Part shown: positions 17,470 to 26,386 of the stretch, piece after piece
How the letters are laid out: the number at the start of each line of letters is the position of its first letter
How positions within the stretch are numbered: the first letter of the stretch is position 1
NCBI RefSeq assembly: GCF_900128885.1
Contig: NZ_FQTU01000006.1
Location: forward strand, 62,001 to 126,000
From: Alkalibacter saccharofermentans DSM 14828
Lineage (GTDB): Bacteria; Bacillota; Clostridia; Eubacteriales; Alkalibacteraceae
Length of the DNA stretch: 64,000 nt
Direction: 5' to 3'
The notes under the pieces: model-generated
What the model was told of the DNA's origin: nothing
Database searches by the model: none
The model's input: only the letters and a program-made list of their open reading frames with translations
Translations under genes and position numbers: made by a program

Positions 17470-17497
17470 TGGACTATTCTATTTATAATGATATAAT
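17470..17497 (+). promoter_or_regulatory. promoter of the sorbitol-6-phosphate dehydrogenase gene
   Basis: TGGACT (17470-17475), 16-base spacer, TATAAT (17492-17497); a second TATAAT is at 17484-17489. The poor -35 suits an activator-dependent promoter. Confidence 0.45.
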
Positions 17498-17541
17498 TAA
17501 TCTGAAATCACCTTATAACTATTTTACCCTAAGTAACCTTG

Positions 17542-17556
17542 CTTGAAATCCTGACC
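17542..17556. repeat. 15-bp direct repeat, copy 2 (candidate regulator site)
   Basis: Identical to 17370-17384 and 24 bases upstream of the dehydrogenase start. It lies downstream of the predicted promoter, in the untranslated leader. Confidence 0.5.
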
Positions 17557-17580
17557 AAGTAAAATACTTAGGAGGTCAAT

Positions 17581-18396
17581 ATGAACAACTGGTTAAATTT
17601 AGAAGGAAAAGTTGCACTTGTTACGGGAGGGGCTTCGGGAATAGGAAAGGAAATTGCCCTTAATCTCTCACAAAATGGAATGAAGGTTGCTGTTGGAGAT
17701 TTAAGTTTTACAAATATTTCAGACGATGATTTTGATGGAGATTCTTTTCATTTGATAGAATGCGACGTCACAAATTTAGATAGTGTTAAGAACATGATCA
17801 CACAAACAATCGAAAGATTTGGAAAAATAGATGTGCTCGTAAACAATGCGGGAATAAACATGCCTAGGCTTTTAGTAGATGTAAAGGGCGAACACCCTGA
17901 GTACGAACTTGATGAGCGTAGTTTTGACAAAATGTATCTAGTAAATCAAAAAGGGGCTTTCTTTTGTGGTCAAGCAGCAGCAAAGGAAATGCTAAAAAAT
18001 AATAGCGGGGTTATAATCAATGTCACATCTGAATGCGGCTTGGAAGGATCGGAAGGGCAAAGTGCTTACGCCGCCACCAAGGCAGCTGTTTATTCCTTTA
18101 CAAGATCATGGGCCAAAGAATTGGGACGCAGCGGCATAAGGGTTGTAGGTATAGCCCCGGGAATTATCGAAGCCACTGGACTTAGAACATTGGAATATGA
18201 AAAAGCTTTAGCTTACACTAGAAACATATCTGTAGAACAACTGCGAAGCGGATATGAATCGACTTCAACTACTCCTCTTGGACGCGCAGGCAAGCTTTCT
18301 GAGATTGCGGATGCTGTAGCATTTCTTTCATCGGATAGGGCAGGGTACATACACGGCGTGACATATAATGTAGCCGGAGGCAAAACTAGAGGTTAA
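17581..18396 (+). CDS. gutF: SDR-type sorbitol-6-phosphate 2-dehydrogenase
   Basis: The 271 residues form a classical short-chain dehydrogenase: TGGASGIG (15-22), NNAG (88-91), catalytic S150, Y163 and K167. The aspartate at position 40 after the second strand favours NAD(H). By context with a complete sorbitol PTS, the likely reaction is sorbitol-6-phosphate to fructose-6-phosphate, as in the SDR enzymes GutF/SorF of lactobacilli. Divergent from the PTS operon. RBS AGGAGG. The substrate rests on context and general similarity. Confidence 0.8.
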   Translation: MNNWLNLEGKVALVTGGASGIGKEIALNLSQNGMKVAVGDLSFTNISDDDFDGDSFHLIECDVTNLDSVKNMITQTIERFGKIDVLVNNAGINMPRLLVDVKGEHPEYELDERSFDKMYLVNQKGAFFCGQAAAKEMLKNNSGVIINVTSECGLEGSEGQSAYAATKAAVYSFTRSWAKELGRSGIRVVGIAPGIIEATGLRTLEYEKALAYTRNISVEQLRSGYESTSTTPLGRAGKLSEIADAVAFLSSDRAGYIHGVTYNVAGGKTRG

Positions 18397-18404
18397 ATTA
18401 CTTT

Positions 18405-18433
18405 AAGCGATCTGCTTTTCAGATCGCTTTTTT
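18405..18433 (+). terminator. rho-independent terminator after the sorbitol-6-phosphate dehydrogenase gene
   Basis: AAGCGATCTG and CAGATCGCTT make a perfect 10-bp stem around CTTTT, followed by TTTT. Confidence 0.9.
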
Positions 18434-18453
18434 ATTGCATCTCTCAAATTCTT

Positions 18454-18465
18454 GAACATATGTTC
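18454..18465. promoter_or_regulatory. LexA (SOS) box
   Basis: GAACATATGTTC is a perfect match to the Gram-positive SOS core GAAC-N4-GTTC. It lies about 75 bases upstream of the DNA polymerase IV start and about 33 bases before its candidate -10 TATACT (18498-18503). Confidence 0.75.
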
Positions 18466-18538
18466 TTTATCCTCTTTTTCTTTTTACCACCAAATGATAT
18501 ACTTATCTCAATAAAACTTTTACTCAAGGAGCAGTTAA

Positions 18539-19741
18539 ATGGAGCGAGTAATCTTTCTAGTTGATATGAATGCTTTTTACATAAGCTGTGAATCCACCAG
18601 AAATCCCAAACTAAAGGAAGGCCCTTCCGCCGTTGCAGGAGACCCTAAAAAAAGAACAGGAATAATCCTTGCTGCCAACTACAAGGCTCGTGCCTTTGGA
18701 GTAAAGACAGCTATGTCTGTATACGAAGCTTTAAGGCTATGCCCAAACCTCGTGCTTGTTCCTCCCGACCACTCTTTTTACTCTGAAAAATCTAAAGAAG
18801 TTATGAGGCTGCTTTCCTCTTACACTCCGGTAGTCGAAGAAAACAGCATAGACGAAGCTTGGCTGGATCTTACCGGATGCGAAAAGATTTTTGGAAAGCC
18901 TATGGACATCGCACAAGAAATCATGTGCAGGATTGAAGAAGAGCTTGATCTATGGTGCTCTATCGGGATATCAAACAATAAATTCCTCTCAAAAATGGCA
19001 GCTGAGATGAAAAAGCCCAAAGGAATAACCACCCTTTGGGAAAACGAGATAAAAGACAAGCTTTGGCCTCTGCCTATAGGAAAGATGTATGGCGTAGGAC
19101 AAAAGACTGCGCAAAAGCTTAATGCCCTAGGCATCAAAACCATTAAGGATGCGGCTTTGGCAGACCCAATGCTTCTCATATCGAATTTTGGAAAATGGGG
19201 CGAATCCATCTACAAGCATGCAAATGGCATAGATAATTCTCCAGTTTCTCCTCACGCTCACGAAGACGTAAAAACAGTGGGAAACTCTGTTACATTGTCT
19301 AAAAACCTGACGGACTTTGACGAGGCTAGAAAGATAATGCTCCACCTGTCAGACAAAGTGGGCATAAGGGCTAGAAGGCTTAACAAACAAGGCAAAACCG
19401 TGCAGATCACCATCAAATATGCAGATTTCAAGACCATAACCAGACAGCTTACCCTGGCTGAAACTTCCTTAACCAAGGACATATATCAAGCAGCTATTCT
19501 TCTTCTCGAAAAACACTGGAAAGACAGGCGCCCAGTCAGGCTTCTAGGAGTAGCTCTTGGGGATTTCAAATTAAATGAAGTCTCCAAGCAGATTTCAATG
19601 TTTGAATGCATCACTGAAAAACCGGATCCTAAAAAAGACAAGGACTTAAAGCTGGAGGAGGCCGTCGATGCCTTAAGGAATAAATACGGCCTATCTTCAT
19701 TAAAGCCTGCAGCGCTTATCAAAAAAGACCTGGATGAATGA
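18539..19741 (+). CDS. dinB: Y-family DNA polymerase (DNA polymerase IV)
   Basis: The 400 residues carry the Y-family catalytic acidic residues in FLVDMN (D9) and NSIDEAWLD (D105, E106), the fingers segment with YKARAFGV, and the little-finger domain. QISMF at 351-355 near the C-terminus matches the beta-clamp binding motif. The enzyme performs error-prone translesion synthesis. The upstream LexA box implies SOS induction. RBS AAGGAG. DinB/Pol IV and the related UvrX/YqjW subgroup both fit; length favours either. Confidence 0.9.
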   Translation: MERVIFLVDMNAFYISCESTRNPKLKEGPSAVAGDPKKRTGIILAANYKARAFGVKTAMSVYEALRLCPNLVLVPPDHSFYSEKSKEVMRLLSSYTPVVEENSIDEAWLDLTGCEKIFGKPMDIAQEIMCRIEEELDLWCSIGISNNKFLSKMAAEMKKPKGITTLWENEIKDKLWPLPIGKMYGVGQKTAQKLNALGIKTIKDAALADPMLLISNFGKWGESIYKHANGIDNSPVSPHAHEDVKTVGNSVTLSKNLTDFDEARKIMLHLSDKVGIRARRLNKQGKTVQITIKYADFKTITRQLTLAETSLTKDIYQAAILLLEKHWKDRRPVRLLGVALGDFKLNEVSKQISMFECITEKPDPKKDKDLKLEEAVDALRNKYGLSSLKPAALIKKDLDE

Positions 19742-20287
19742 GGTCACAAAAATATGAATTCAATTTTTATAGTGTTTTGCTATATTTTATGAAAAATTTT
19801 TCTTAATGAAATGATTGCTCTGTTTGAAAATTTATAAAGATGACTCTATTATTAATGATTATTTTTAATATCTTAAACTAAATAACATACTCATTTATTG
19901 TCATATAATGGAGTTAAATGGCAAAATATAGCAACACCGCATTGTAAAATAAATATAATGGTAGAAAAAAGAATTCGCCTACATGCTAATTCCTTATGTT
20001 TAGTCTATACCTAAAATATACTCTTCTAAAATTTTGTTTTATTAAATATTAAATTATATATTGACTTAACATCTACTTTTTAGTATTATTTTTACATGTA
20101 GTGCATTTCATTCTTGTTATTTATTTCAAAGAGTATTATGTACTCAATAAAATGTTAGATATATTTTCTATTTAGCGTCTATATATTTTCATTCATAAGC
20201 TACCACGAAAATTCAGATTTTCTACATGCGCTATTAATAACGTTAAATTTAATTTATCTGACACAAAAATAGGAGGTCGTTAAAAAT
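19742..20287 (+). other. 546-bp AT-rich intergenic region with a promoter
   Basis: No reading frame or recognisable RNA is evident. It is markedly more AT-rich than its left neighbour. It holds the promoter described at 20061-20089 and then about 190 bases of leader that include a small hairpin (GAGTA-TTATG-TACTC, about 20131-20145) and end in the AGGAGGT of the next gene. Confidence 0.6.
20061..20089 (+). promoter_or_regulatory. promoter of the secreted-protein gene with a long leader
   Basis: TTGACT (20061-20066), 17-base spacer, TATTAT (20084-20089). The start codon is almost 200 bases downstream, so the transcript would have a long 5' leader. Confidence 0.5.
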
Positions 20288-20995
20288 ATGAAAAAGTTAA
20301 TATGTGCATTCTTGGTAATAGCAATATTTGTTTCTAGCAATTTCTCGTATGTTCTAGCTTCAAATTTAAGTCAAGAAACAAGTCCCCAATTATTAATTAA
20401 TTCTGAAAAAACTACTAAAACTACTGAATCTACTGAAGTTTTTTGGGGGGATTATACTTTAGATGGAGTAGACTATAAAATCGAGATAATAACAGACTTG
20501 TCCACTAATGAACGTAAAACAACTGTCAGTGATAGCAAAAGTATATCTATCCATCATAGTAAAGACAACTTTATAACTTATAATAATGAAAAAATCTATT
20601 TTGAAGTAACAGAAAGTTCTATAAACGAGAATAACCTTTCAAACAATCTATTGTCACCATCCTATGCATCAACCTATATAAACTGGATGCCTATCAGAAC
20701 AGACTGGTATACTTATAAAGCCAATCAATATATAGGCCAAAGCGCTATCTCTTTTTTATCATCCTTGATATTAACAAGGTTTGGTGGTCCTGCTGGAGTT
20801 GCACTCACAGTTGCCTTAACAGTCAAACAATATCATGAGCAAGTTTACGCACTACGCTATAAAAAAGACTGGAAGTTAAAGAAAACTTATTGTGGCGCAC
20901 AAGGATATTATAATAAATATGCTTATAAGTACTGGCATTATACGATAACAGGTGTATATATACCCAATACATATAATCTAATAGAGCTTTACTAA
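20288..20995 (+). CDS. unrecognised secreted protein, possibly bacteriocin-like
   Basis: I do not recognise this 235-residue protein. It has a clear signal peptide (MKKLICAFLVIAIFVSSNFS, cleavage near VLA-SN at about 24), a polar Ser/Thr/Asn-rich middle (25-125), then a hydrophobic Gly-containing segment (about 152-175, ISFLSSLILTRFGGPAGVAL) and a basic, aromatic C-terminus full of Lys and Tyr. Only one Cys remains after processing. This layout (propeptide, membrane-active helix, aromatic cationic tail) is seen in some large secreted bacteriocins such as the geobacillin-26 type, but that is only an architectural comparison. The base composition is AT-rich compared with flanking genes, which suggests acquisition. 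RBS AGGAGGT. Confidence 0.7.
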   Translation: MKKLICAFLVIAIFVSSNFSYVLASNLSQETSPQLLINSEKTTKTTESTEVFWGDYTLDGVDYKIEIITDLSTNERKTTVSDSKSISIHHSKDNFITYNNEKIYFEVTESSINENNLSNNLLSPSYASTYINWMPIRTDWYTYKANQYIGQSAISFLSSLILTRFGGPAGVALTVALTVKQYHEQVYALRYKKDWKLKKTYCGAQGYYNKYAYKYWHYTITGVYIPNTYNLIELY

Positions 20996-20997
20996 TT

Positions 20998-21255
20998 ATG
21001 AAAGCAGGTATCAAAATGTTCGAAAAATTCACAAAATTTGAGTTGCTGTTAATCGGATTAATAATGGTTTTCCTTGCCTTCAACAAGAGCCTGTTGGCAG
21101 CCCAGCTGGTCTCTTTGTCATCCCTAGCCTTTTTTACAGGTTCTAATGCTTACCGTGCCAAGAAAAAAGGCGATTCCGGCAGATTTAAATTTATGGCTGG
21201 AATATCCTTGTCATTTGCATTGATGCTGGCAGTCGTAGCCATAGGATACCTTTAG
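20998..21255 (+). CDS. small membrane protein of unknown function
   Basis: This 85-residue protein has hydrophobic helices at about 15-50 (ELLLIGLIMVFLAFNKSLLA and following) and 65-85, joined by a short basic loop (YRAKKKGDSGRFK). It starts two bases after the preceding stop; ATG at 21016, preceded by AGCAGGT, is an alternative start. Its composition resembles the chromosomal background rather than the AT-rich gene before it. An immunity function for the secreted protein is possible from position only. Confidence 0.55.
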   Translation: MKAGIKMFEKFTKFELLLIGLIMVFLAFNKSLLAAQLVSLSSLAFFTGSNAYRAKKKGDSGRFKFMAGISLSFALMLAVVAIGYL

Positions 21256-21388
21256 TCTGAAAAAAACATATCTAAGTTATTTGCACAAATCCGTTGTCGA
21301 TTGAAAACAGCGGACTTTTTGATTCTACCAAAATTAGCCCGGGTATGTTAGTATTGAATTTGAGATCATTATTCTAGGAGGAATCAAA

Positions 21389-22642
21389 ATGAAAGATTTT
21401 TTTATAGAAAATAGAAAGACATTTCTTGAAGGTTTGCGGGACAACAGCTTGGTAGTGCTGTTTTCAGGAAAAGCTCCCCACCGGTCCAGAGATGCCTATT
21501 ATAAATACGATGTGGACAAGAATTTTTACTACATGACCGGGCTTGAAAGAGAAAATCTGATATATATGGCTATAAAGTCGACTTCTGAAGCACAAGAGTA
21601 TCTCTTTATCGAAAAGTCAGATCCCATCCTTGAAAAATGGGTGGGCAAAAAGCTCTCCCCAGAAGAAGCACAAGATGTTTCGGGAGTAAAGACTGTACTG
21701 TTCAAAGAGGAATTAAAACCAAAGCTAAATTCTATAGTGCAAAGTACGATGACAGCTCCCGGCAGGATATATTTAGACTTGTTCAGAAACTCTCCCGAGG
21801 ACGCTTCTTCAACGGCAAATATCTTTGCCGCATATATAAAAGACAGCTACCCTCACATACAGATAAGAGATTGTTCAAAAAAAATCGCTGCCCAAAGGCT
21901 TATAAAATCCAATTGGGAAGTAGAAAACATCAAAAGAGCAATTTCTATCACAAAATCGGCTTACGAGCTGATGCTTCAAAAAGTACTTTCTTGCACCTAC
22001 GAGTATCAGGTGGAAGCCTACCTTGATTTTTGTTTTAAGCTAAACGGAACTGACCATGCCTTTGAGACTATCGCTGCATCCGGCAAAAATGCTGCGGTTT
22101 TGCACTATGTCAAAAACAATTCTCCTCTTTCCAATGAAAATCTGATATTGCTTGATTTTGGGGCACGCTACAGAAATTATTGCGCCGATGTCAGCCGGAC
22201 CTTCCCTGTAGGCGGAAGATTCTCTGATAGGCAGAAGAAAATCTATTCTGTGGTGCTCGATACATTAAAAGAGACAACAAAGATGATGAAACCGGATGTT
22301 TCCATGAAGGAAGTCAACGACTTTGCTAGGGGCATGCTTGCAAAAGGGGCTTTGGAAATCGGATTGATAAAGGAAGAAGCCGAAATATCCAACTACTACT
22401 ATCATGGAATAGGTCATCCCCTAGGGCTTGACACCCACGACGTTGGCGACCGGGACATTATCTTAAAGCCGGGGATGGTATTTACCTGCGAGCCTGGGCT
22501 ATATATCGAATCAGAAGGGATCGGGGTTAGGATAGAAGATGATATTCTTATAACAAAAGATGGAAACGAAAACCTCACTAAGGATCTTATCAAGGAAATC
22601 GATGAGATCGAAGAATTGATGAACGAATCTTTAGAATATTAA
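21389..22642 (+). CDS. pepP: Xaa-Pro aminopeptidase (aminopeptidase P, M24B)
   Basis: The 417 residues have an N-terminal AMP_N domain (1-160) and a pita-bread metallopeptidase domain with all five metal ligands: D256, D267, H343, E368 and E383. It removes an N-terminal residue preceding proline from peptides, using two divalent metal ions. Length and order match cytosolic PepP. RBS AGGAGG. It is followed by a palindrome that overlaps its stop codon. Confidence 0.93.
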   Translation: MKDFFIENRKTFLEGLRDNSLVVLFSGKAPHRSRDAYYKYDVDKNFYYMTGLERENLIYMAIKSTSEAQEYLFIEKSDPILEKWVGKKLSPEEAQDVSGVKTVLFKEELKPKLNSIVQSTMTAPGRIYLDLFRNSPEDASSTANIFAAYIKDSYPHIQIRDCSKKIAAQRLIKSNWEVENIKRAISITKSAYELMLQKVLSCTYEYQVEAYLDFCFKLNGTDHAFETIAASGKNAAVLHYVKNNSPLSNENLILLDFGARYRNYCADVSRTFPVGGRFSDRQKKIYSVVLDTLKETTKMMKPDVSMKEVNDFARGMLAKGALEIGLIKEEAEISNYYYHGIGHPLGLDTHDVGDRDIILKPGMVFTCEPGLYIESEGIGVRIEDDILITKDGNENLTKDLIKEIDEIEELMNESLEY

Positions 22643-22670
22643 TGGCGGCTATATAGCCGCCATTAATATT
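22635..22670. terminator. 36-bp perfect palindrome, bidirectional terminator
   Basis: The sequence is its own reverse complement over 36 bases: arms of AATATTAATGGCGGCTAT and its complement with no unpaired centre. It contains the pepP stop codon and ends 3 bases before the stop of the converging DUF3048 gene. Confidence 0.75.
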
Positions 22671-22673
22671 TGA

Positions 22674-23717
22674 TCAGTCGTTTATTACCTCTACGTCCCT
22701 GTTGTCTCTAAATATCTGCACAAAGGTCTTTCCGGGTTTAAACGGGATTTCTTCTCCGGCTTCATCATAGTATATAGTCAGGGAATCTGCATCTGTTCTC
22801 TCCCAGGTTCCAGTTCTAATCTTTCCTTCAGTAAAGTAAAGGGCTTCTCCTGATCCTACCAAGTCTATATTGGTGTATACAGTTCCTTCTACCCTGAAGT
22901 GATTGGCCTTTTGAATGATAACATTATCAACAGAAACCTGCTGTCCATTCTCAATATCCATCATGGGGTTTCCGTTTATGAATCTGTTGTATTTTTTTGT
23001 TTCGTCCTCATATTCATATGACACCCTGTTGTCGCTTCTATAGGTGAGCCTTATTTTTCTCGCTTCCTCCCCCTGTATTTCGATGTCTTTATCAAAATAT
23101 AAGGTCCTAAGCCTATCCGGCTTGTAGCTGTCATCTTCAAATCCAGACAAGCGAATGTAGGCATTGTGGGGTGCTTTCCTATCGCTAGTCCTAAAGAAGG
23201 CCCTGCTGTTTTTTGTTCCATCCAGCTTTGGAGCCTCTATTCCAAGCTCGGTCATCAAATCGTAAATATTCTGGCCGGGATTGTATGTGGATCCTCCGAA
23301 GAACCCATAAAGAAAATCCCACTCGCTCCATAGATAAATCTGTTGTTTTCTGGCACTTCTCACAGGTCCTACCTTGTCGGGGTACTCGCTATGAAAAAAC
23401 GCCGTTAGCCTGGTTATGGTGGACTCAACTTCTATTTCATAAATGAGATCTGCGCTGCTTATCCCGCTATGGGGCCTCGCTGCCGGGGTATTGGCAATCT
23501 GAACCATAATAGGCCAGCTATCCTTATCAGTTTCAAGGCCTGTGACAGGGGATATGCCCTCAGTTATTTCGTCGTACCTTGCCAAGTATTCAGGTTCAAC
23601 AACTGGGTCTGGCTGTGGTTCCGGTTGATCATTTCCATTTTCTTCATCGTTTCTAGAACATGCTGCTGCCGAAAAAACAAGCATTATGCATAAAGCAAAC
23701 ATAAATATTTTCTTCAA
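22674..23717 (-). CDS. DUF3048 (YerB-like) lipoprotein
   Basis: The 347 residues have a lipoprotein signal with the lipobox SAAAC (C20), a Pro/Glu/Asp-rich tether, then the DUF3048 pattern ISPVTGLETDKDSWPIMVQI ... ARPHSGISSADLIYEIEVE ... GPVRSARKQ and a C-terminal domain ending YYDEAGEEIPFKPGKTFVQI. The family (B. subtilis YerB) is anchored outside the membrane; its function is unknown. The start is TTG, with AGAGGTG 9 bases upstream; the nearby ATG is out of frame. Confidence 0.87.
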   Translation of the reverse strand: MKKIFMFALCIMLVFSAAACSRNDEENGNDQPEPQPDPVVEPEYLARYDEITEGISPVTGLETDKDSWPIMVQIANTPAARPHSGISSADLIYEIEVESTITRLTAFFHSEYPDKVGPVRSARKQQIYLWSEWDFLYGFFGGSTYNPGQNIYDLMTELGIEAPKLDGTKNSRAFFRTSDRKAPHNAYIRLSGFEDDSYKPDRLRTLYFDKDIEIQGEEARKIRLTYRSDNRVSYEYEDETKKYNRFINGNPMMDIENGQQVSVDNVIIQKANHFRVEGTVYTNIDLVGSGEALYFTEGKIRTGTWERTDADSLTIYYDEAGEEIPFKPGKTFVQIFRDNRDVEVIND

Positions 23718-23768
23718 TTCATATCACCTCTTAAACTAATTATCCACCTTTTGACTTTTAAAATCAAT

Positions 23769-23793
23769 AAAAAAAGGGAGATAGCACCTCCCT
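23769..23793 (-). terminator. terminator of the trp operon
   Basis: On the minus strand AGGGAG and CTCCCT pair around a 7-base loop (23775-23793), followed by TTTTTT. It starts 3 bases after the trpA stop. Confidence 0.88.
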
Positions 23794-23795
23794 GG

Positions 23796-24593
23796 TCACT
23801 CTGCTAAAGCTTTCTTCAATGTCTTGACGAACTCTTCGACCTTTAAAACATGAGTCCCGTCTTTTATTCCTTCTTCTATTTTTTTTATTATCGCGCTTCC
23901 AACTATTACACCTTCTGAATAACCTTTAAGCTGCTTTATAGCATCCGGGCTTGAAATTCCAAAGCCTATGGCTCTAGGAACGTCAGTATATCTTGCCACG
24001 GTGCCCAGAAACTCCTCTATGTTTTCAGAAAAGCTGCTCCTGGTCCCGGTAACGCCAAGGGAAGAAACACAATAGATAAATCCGCTAGAATCTTCTACTA
24101 TGCTTTTAATCCTCTCATTTGAAGTAGGCGCCACAAGTGGTATAAGATCTACTCCTGTATCTATCAAAGCGCTTTTAAAATCAACCCTCTCCTCCAAGGG
24201 AAGATCTGCTATTATAAGGCCGTCCATGCCGGATTCCTTGCAGTTTTTTATGAACTTGTTGATTCCGTATCTGAGTATGGAATTATAGTATAGAAGAAAA
24301 GCCAAAGGAACTTCCGTGTTTTTTCTTATCCTCTTAACCATTTCAAAAACATCATCGATATTTATATCATTTTCAAGAGCCCTTTGTGCGGCCCTTTGAA
24401 TGACAGGACCATCTGCCAATGGATCCGAGTAAGGAATTCCAAGTTCGATGATGTCCGCCCCTGCCTTTTCCAGAGAGTAAACCAGCTCTTCAGTATCTTC
24501 AACACTTGGATCCCCTGCAGTTATATAGGTGATTAACGCCTTTTGATCTTTTCCTTTGAGCTCTTCGAACTTTTTAGTTATTTTACTTTTCAT
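23796..24593 (-). CDS. trpA: tryptophan synthase alpha chain
   Basis: The 265-residue TIM barrel has the signature ELGIPYSDPLADGP with catalytic E50 and D61, and IGFGISSPDAIKQL for phosphate binding. It cleaves indole-3-glycerol phosphate to indole, which channels to TrpB. It overlaps trpB by 11 bases and ends the operon. Confidence 0.96.
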   Translation of the reverse strand: MKSKITKKFEELKGKDQKALITYITAGDPSVEDTEELVYSLEKAGADIIELGIPYSDPLADGPVIQRAAQRALENDINIDDVFEMVKRIRKNTEVPLAFLLYYNSILRYGINKFIKNCKESGMDGLIIADLPLEERVDFKSALIDTGVDLIPLVAPTSNERIKSIVEDSSGFIYCVSSLGVTGTRSSFSENIEEFLGTVARYTDVPRAIGFGISSPDAIKQLKGYSEGVIVGSAIIKKIEEGIKDGTHVLKVEEFVKTLKKALAE

Positions 24594-25785
24594 CTTTTCT
24601 GCCTCCCAGAATTTCAGCTACTTGATACACATCCTTGTCACCCCTGCCTGAAAGGTTGACTATTATGATGTCATCCTTATTCGTCTTTGGAGCCATCCTT
24701 ACAAGATGGGCTAGGGCATGGGAGCTTTCAAGAGCAGGTATTATGCCTTCCAGTCTGGACAACATCTGAAATGCATCCAATGCTTCATTATCAGTAACGG
24801 AAACATAGCTTACCCTGCCTGTATCGTGAAGATGGGCATGCTCAGGACCGATTCCAGGATAATCTAGCCCTGCTGAAACAGAATGAGCAGGAAGAATCTG
24901 ACCATAATCATCCTGTAAAAGATAAGTCATCATTCCATGGATGATTCCCAGTGATCCTTTGGTGATCGATGCCGCATGCTTTTCGGTTTCCACGCCTTCA
25001 CCTGCCGCTTCTACCCCAATTATGCTGACGTCTTTATCCTCTATGAAGGGATAGAAAAGCCCCATGGCATTGCTTCCTCCTCCAACGCAGGCGATCAGAT
25101 AATCAGGAAGCCTTCCTTCCTTTTCCAGCACCTGTTCTCTTGCCTCATCACCGATGATTCTCTGAAAGTCCCTTACCATGGTAGGATAAGGATGGGGGCC
25201 AACTACAGAACCTATGACGTAATATGTATCCTCTACATTTGAAACCCAGTCTCTTATCGCTTCATTTGTCGCATCCTTCAAGGTTTGGGTCCCCGAGGTT
25301 ACGGGCACCACCTTTGATCCTAAAAGCTCCATCTTAAAGACGTTTAACGCTTGTCGTTCAACATCTTCCTTTCCCATATACACTTCGCATTCAAGATCAA
25401 ACATCGCGCATATCGTAGCTGTTGCCACCCCGTGCTGTCCCGCTCCCGTCTCTGCTATTATCCTTTTCTTTCCCATTCTCTTGGCCAGAAGTACTTGTCC
25501 TATGACGTTGTTTATCTTGTGGGCGCCTGTATGGTTTAAGTCTTCTCTCTTGAGATAAACCTTTCCTCCTCCAAGCTTTTCAGTCAGGTTCTCAGCAAAG
25601 TACAGGGGCGTAGGTCTTCCGGAGTACTCCTTAAGGTAATATTTGAACTCTTTTATGAAACCTTCGTCTTTTATCGCCTTTTCATATTCTCTTTCAAGCT
25701 CGATTAGAGCAGTCATAAGCGTTTCCGGAACATATTGTCCTCCGTATTTTCCAAACCTGCTCTTTAAAGCGTATTTATCATCCAT
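24583..25785 (-). CDS. trpB: tryptophan synthase beta chain
   Basis: The 400-residue PLP enzyme has the Schiff-base lysine K90 in HTGAHKINN and the phosphate loop CVGGGSNAMG. It condenses indole with serine. The length fits the TrpB1 form that pairs with TrpA. It overlaps trpF by 8 bases. Confidence 0.97.
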   Translation of the reverse strand: MDDKYALKSRFGKYGGQYVPETLMTALIELEREYEKAIKDEGFIKEFKYYLKEYSGRPTPLYFAENLTEKLGGGKVYLKREDLNHTGAHKINNVIGQVLLAKRMGKKRIIAETGAGQHGVATATICAMFDLECEVYMGKEDVERQALNVFKMELLGSKVVPVTSGTQTLKDATNEAIRDWVSNVEDTYYVIGSVVGPHPYPTMVRDFQRIIGDEAREQVLEKEGRLPDYLIACVGGGSNAMGLFYPFIEDKDVSIIGVEAAGEGVETEKHAASITKGSLGIIHGMMTYLLQDDYGQILPAHSVSAGLDYPGIGPEHAHLHDTGRVSYVSVTDNEALDAFQMLSRLEGIIPALESSHALAHLVRMAPKTNKDDIIIVNLSGRGDKDVYQVAEILGGRKDEK

Positions 25786-26386
25786 GGTTTCTCACCTTTC
25801 CTATAAGCTCTCGTATTTTATTTTTATCCTTCACGCCATCTGTCTCTACTCCGCCGCTGACGTCGATCACGTCAACGTTGGAGATTCTGATGGCTTCCTC
25901 TATATTGTCTATATTTATTCCTCCGGCTAGTATCAGCTTCTTGTCCGTCTTGACTTTTCTTACGATATCCCAGTTAAACCTCATCCCTGTTCCTCCGTAA
26001 ATGGCTTCGCTATAAGCATCAAGGAGATATCCGCTTACCGGATAACTTTCTATATATGCTATATCTTCGGCAGACTTCACGCGAAAGGCCTTCCATACTT
26101 TTGAGTCTACAAAACTTGCAAAGTCGGGCTTTTCATCTCCATGAAGCTGGACTATGTCAAGGCCGCACTCTTTTATTGCCCGGTTTATGATCTTTGGCTC
26201 TTCATTGACGAACACGCCTACTTTTTTAATTTCAGAAGAAAGCTCCTTGCAAAGCGCTGCTCCTGTTTGGATGCTCACCTGTCTTTTGCTATTTGCAAAT
26301 ACAAAACCCACGTAATCCGGCCTAAACTCATTGACATATGCAATATCTTCCATACGTTTCAGCCCGCATATCTTTATTTCTTTCAT
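25778..26386 (-). CDS. trpF: phosphoribosylanthranilate isomerase
   Basis: The 202-residue TIM barrel starts with KICGLKRMED (catalytic Cys7) and has VQLHGDE, LILAGGIN and the catalytic Asp in VDVIDVSGGVE. It performs the Amadori rearrangement of phosphoribosylanthranilate. It overlaps trpC by 4 bases. Confidence 0.95.
   Translation of the reverse strand: MKEIKICGLKRMEDIAYVNEFRPDYVGFVFANSKRQVSIQTGAALCKELSSEIKKVGVFVNEEPKIINRAIKECGLDIVQLHGDEKPDFASFVDSKVWKAFRVKSAEDIAYIESYPVSGYLLDAYSEAIYGGTGMRFNWDIVRKVKTDKKLILAGGINIDNIEEAIRISNVDVIDVSGGVETDGVKDKNKIRELIGKVRNHG

Noticed and set aside
19742..20287. Possible small RNA or riboswitch in the AT-rich spacer
   Set aside because: Only one weak hairpin and no known motif could be seen; nothing beyond a promoter is supported.
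23717..23730. ATG just upstream of the DUF3048 start
   Set aside because: It is out of frame and ends after two codons; the TTG gives the full lipoprotein signal.
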